Shown piece after piece: positions 18,422-20,205 of a stretch of 20,205 nt of DNA. Within the stretch, counting starts at the first letter, position 1. Every line of letters begins with the position of its first letter. Origin of the DNA: a virus; the IMG/VR virus record IMGVR_UViG_3300037485_000153, positions 1-20,205 of that record; one strand, 5' to 3'. Below the pieces are notes generated by a model. It saw only the letters and a program-made list of their open reading frames with translations, was not told the origin of the DNA and ran no database searches. Both the position numbers and the translations under genes were made by a program.

Positions 18422-20205
18422 TTATTGTACTAATGTTGCATTTTCGATTCTGTTTCTATCTAAAGATTGTGCAGTTGTCATATCTCCAGAAACCACGTAA
18501 GCCTTTGTTGGAGTTTGTTGAAGTTGTGCTAACTGATTTATTCCTGAGTTACCTACTACGTTAAAGTTTGGTGACATAACAGAACCACCGCCACCGCTAC
18601 TTGCACCTGTTCTTCCACCTGAAGGAGGTGAACCACCGCCTAATGTTCTTAGAGCTTTTGCAGTTGCTGCTATATTGGCTGCGATACCTATTCCCGTAGA
18701 TATGTTGTTCATTGCTATTACAGGTGCTGCTGCTACTCCACTTGTTGCTACTGCCTGTGGTGTTGCTAATGCTGCTACGTTTGCTAGTTTGTTTGCGATA
18801 ATCATTTTAGCAATACCAATAGCCGATTCTGCAATTACTGCTGCTTTCTGAACTCCTTTTTGTTTTTCAAATAAACCTTTGATTAACTGAACTCCTTGTA
18901 ATGCAGTGTCTAATCCTTGCATTTGAATAGCAGCCTTTTGTTCTGCTACTGCCTTGGCTTCGGCAATTTCCTTTTCGTTTGCTTTCTTAGTTGCTTCTTC
19001 TGTTTTTAATCTCGCTTCTTCTTTTTGCTTGTAATCTAAATCTTGATATTTTAAGTTGATGTCATTCAACTCATTCATCTTAGCAAGTTCAATTTCTGCT
19101 AATGCATCTTTGTTTTCTCCTGCTAGTGTTTCTAAAGTAAAGTATTTATCCTGAACTGCTAGTTCTTCTTTTTGTTGGTCGTTTAAAGTGTTGAGATAGT
19201 TTTGCTCTGCTATGTCTTCAATTGCATTGTCAAACTCTTGTTGCTTTTCTAATGCGTTACGTTTAGCATCAGCATCTGCTTTATCTATTACCTCTTGTTT
19301 TGCTTTTGCTTCTTCTGTTGCTTGTTTTGTTACTTGGTCTTTTTTGTCTTTTGCTTCTTTTGCTCTATCCTTACTATTTTGAATTGCTGTTGCTTTAGCA
19401 TCGGCATCCATATTCTCAAGTTCGGTTGCTAAGGCATCACGTTGTGCTTGTGCTTGAGCTAAAGCATCTGCTGCTGCATCATATTGTTTTTGGCTTCCTG
19501 TTGATGAATATTTTAAATACAACTTCATTGCCGTATCTACTTCTTCTTCTAAAACAGATAATCGTTTTTTAGCTCCATTTAAGGTAATGCTTGATAATTC
19601 CTTGTCTGATGCACCTCGTTTTTTTGCGTTGTTTAGTTCACGTTGTGTTTGCCCATCTAAAATATCAGCATAATCAGAAGTTGATTTTTTAGTTTGAGCA
19701 ATTTCGTCATTAGTTGCTTTTAATTGTTTTTCTAATTTCTTTTGCTTTTTTTCTACCTCCTCTGTTGAATCTCCAAAAACACCCATTGCATTTGCTGCAA
19801 GAGCAAGTGCAGTAATTAGCAAACCAATACCCCCTACTAGAAATGCTTTAGATGCAGTAGTCATTGTGCTAAACGCAGTCTTAACAACTGCTCCTAATTG
19901 CTTAAATGAATCAATGCTTTCTCCTACTGCTTGTGCGCCTGATGCTAATGCCATTGCTGACTGCACCTTTAATAAGGCTTTTTCTACATCTTCACTTTGC
20001 GCTCCAAATGCACCCATTGCACCTGTAACAACAGAGAAACCACCTGCAACACCAGTTAATGAACCTGAAAGAGCCTTAAACTTTGCGTCAGGGTTAAAGG
20101 CATCAGTTAAACTTTTTGCATCTGCAATCTTGTCTTTAAGTATTGCTGCTGACTTAGCTGCGGCAACTGCTTCACGTGATGTAGCACCAAATTTCTCTGA
20201 TAAAG
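18422..20205 (-). CDS. tail tape measure protein, partial (start outside window)
   Basis: The frame stays open to base 20205, so 593 C-terminal residues are visible and the N-terminus is missing; the internal Met at 20017 is not the start. Sequence is Ala/Lys/Gln-rich: a helical stretch, a hydrophobic segment (visible residues about 120-143, VGGIGLLITALALAANAMG), a long coiled coil (about 148-430, with repeated KAKDKKDQ and EAKAKQE-type motifs), a second Ala/Ile-rich hydrophobic block (about 455-520) and a Gly/Ser-rich segment before the end. This is the usual composition of tape measure proteins, which set tail length and reach the host membrane during DNA injection. Implies a long-tailed virion. 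The position upstream of capsid genes is unusual. Confidence 0.8.
   Translation of the reverse strand, partial: LSEKFGATSREAVAAAKSAAILKDKIADAKSLTDAFNPDAKFKALSGSLTGVAGGFSVVTGAMGAFGAQSEDVEKALLKVQSAMALASGAQAVGESIDSFKQLGAVVKTAFSTMTTASKAFLVGGIGLLITALALAANAMGVFGDSTEEVEKKQKKLEKQLKATNDEIAQTKKSTSDYADILDGQTQRELNNAKKRGASDKELSSITLNGAKKRLSVLEEEVDTAMKLYLKYSSTGSQKQYDAAADALAQAQAQRDALATELENMDADAKATAIQNSKDRAKEAKDKKDQVTKQATEEAKAKQEVIDKADADAKRNALEKQQEFDNAIEDIAEQNYLNTLNDQQKEELAVQDKYFTLETLAGENKDALAEIELAKMNELNDINLKYQDLDYKQKEEARLKTEEATKKANEKEIAEAKAVAEQKAAIQMQGLDTALQGVQLIKGLFEKQKGVQKAAVIAESAIGIAKMIIANKLANVAALATPQAVATSGVAAAPVIAMNNISTGIGIAANIAATAKALRTLGGGSPPSGGRTGASSGGGGSVMSPNFNVVGNSGINQLAQLQQTPTKAYVVSGDMTTAQSLDRNRIENATLVQ

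Noticed and set aside
1-20205. tRNA genes, CRISPR arrays, insertion sequences, integrase or attachment sites
   Set aside because: I looked for T-loop motifs, regularly spaced long repeats, transposase motifs and tyrosine or serine recombinase motifs and found none I could support.

Overview
The window is a continuous stretch of a tailed bacteriophage (or prophage) genome infecting a member of the Bacteroidota, most likely a Flavobacterium-type host. Evidence for the host: low GC, promoters of the Bacteroidota form TTTG-N18-TATATTTG instead of -35/-10 boxes, no clear Shine-Dalgarno sequences, and many small proteins of types I remember only from flavobacterial phages. All genes I accept lie on the minus strand, so transcription runs from position 20205 towards 1. 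No integrase, repressor, terminase or tRNA gene is visible.

Right part (20205 to about 8156), structural and lysis genes in transcription order: tape measure protein (N-terminus outside the window), XkdF-type prohead protease, a 48-residue Cys-rich protein, a helical protein, an acidic scaffold-like protein, the major capsid protein, a tail-tube-like protein, a small beta-rich protein, the portal protein with an extra C-terminal FC/CHHRW domain, a head-tail connector (DUF6712-like), a 32-residue basic protein, a GWGQGA-repeat protein, a fibre with lectin-like domains, a small conserved protein, holin, GH108 endolysin, a lipoprotein plus C-terminal membrane-helix protein that looks like a unimolecular spanin, and a metallophosphoesterase. 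Strong intrinsic terminators follow the capsid gene, the tail-tube-like gene and the phosphoesterase. The tape measure gene lies upstream of protease, capsid and portal, the reverse of the usual order.

Middle (8155 to 7670): a 486-base non-coding block with the late terminator, clustered direct and inverted repeats, an AT-rich stretch with a 20-base tandem repeat, a perfect DnaA box and the early promoter. It is the best candidate for an origin and control region.

Left part (7669 to 1), early genes: a run of very small genes joined by ATGA overlaps (several under 60 codons) ending in a DnaA domain IV-like protein. A leader or small RNA element follows (5740 to 5628), with two 7-base hairpin loops perfectly complementary to each other and a third copy of one loop directly before the next start codon. 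Then come a DUF6291/Phg_2220_C replication protein, a DnaB-like ATPase, a coiled-coil protein, two small helical proteins, a short cytosine-C5 methyltransferase, NinG, a PD-(D/E)xK-like protein, and a second promoter driving an ERF annealing protein and a YqaJ-like exonuclease. The left end has a small protein, a MazG-like protein and a truncated gene. Together these form a replication initiation, helicase loading and single-strand annealing recombination module.
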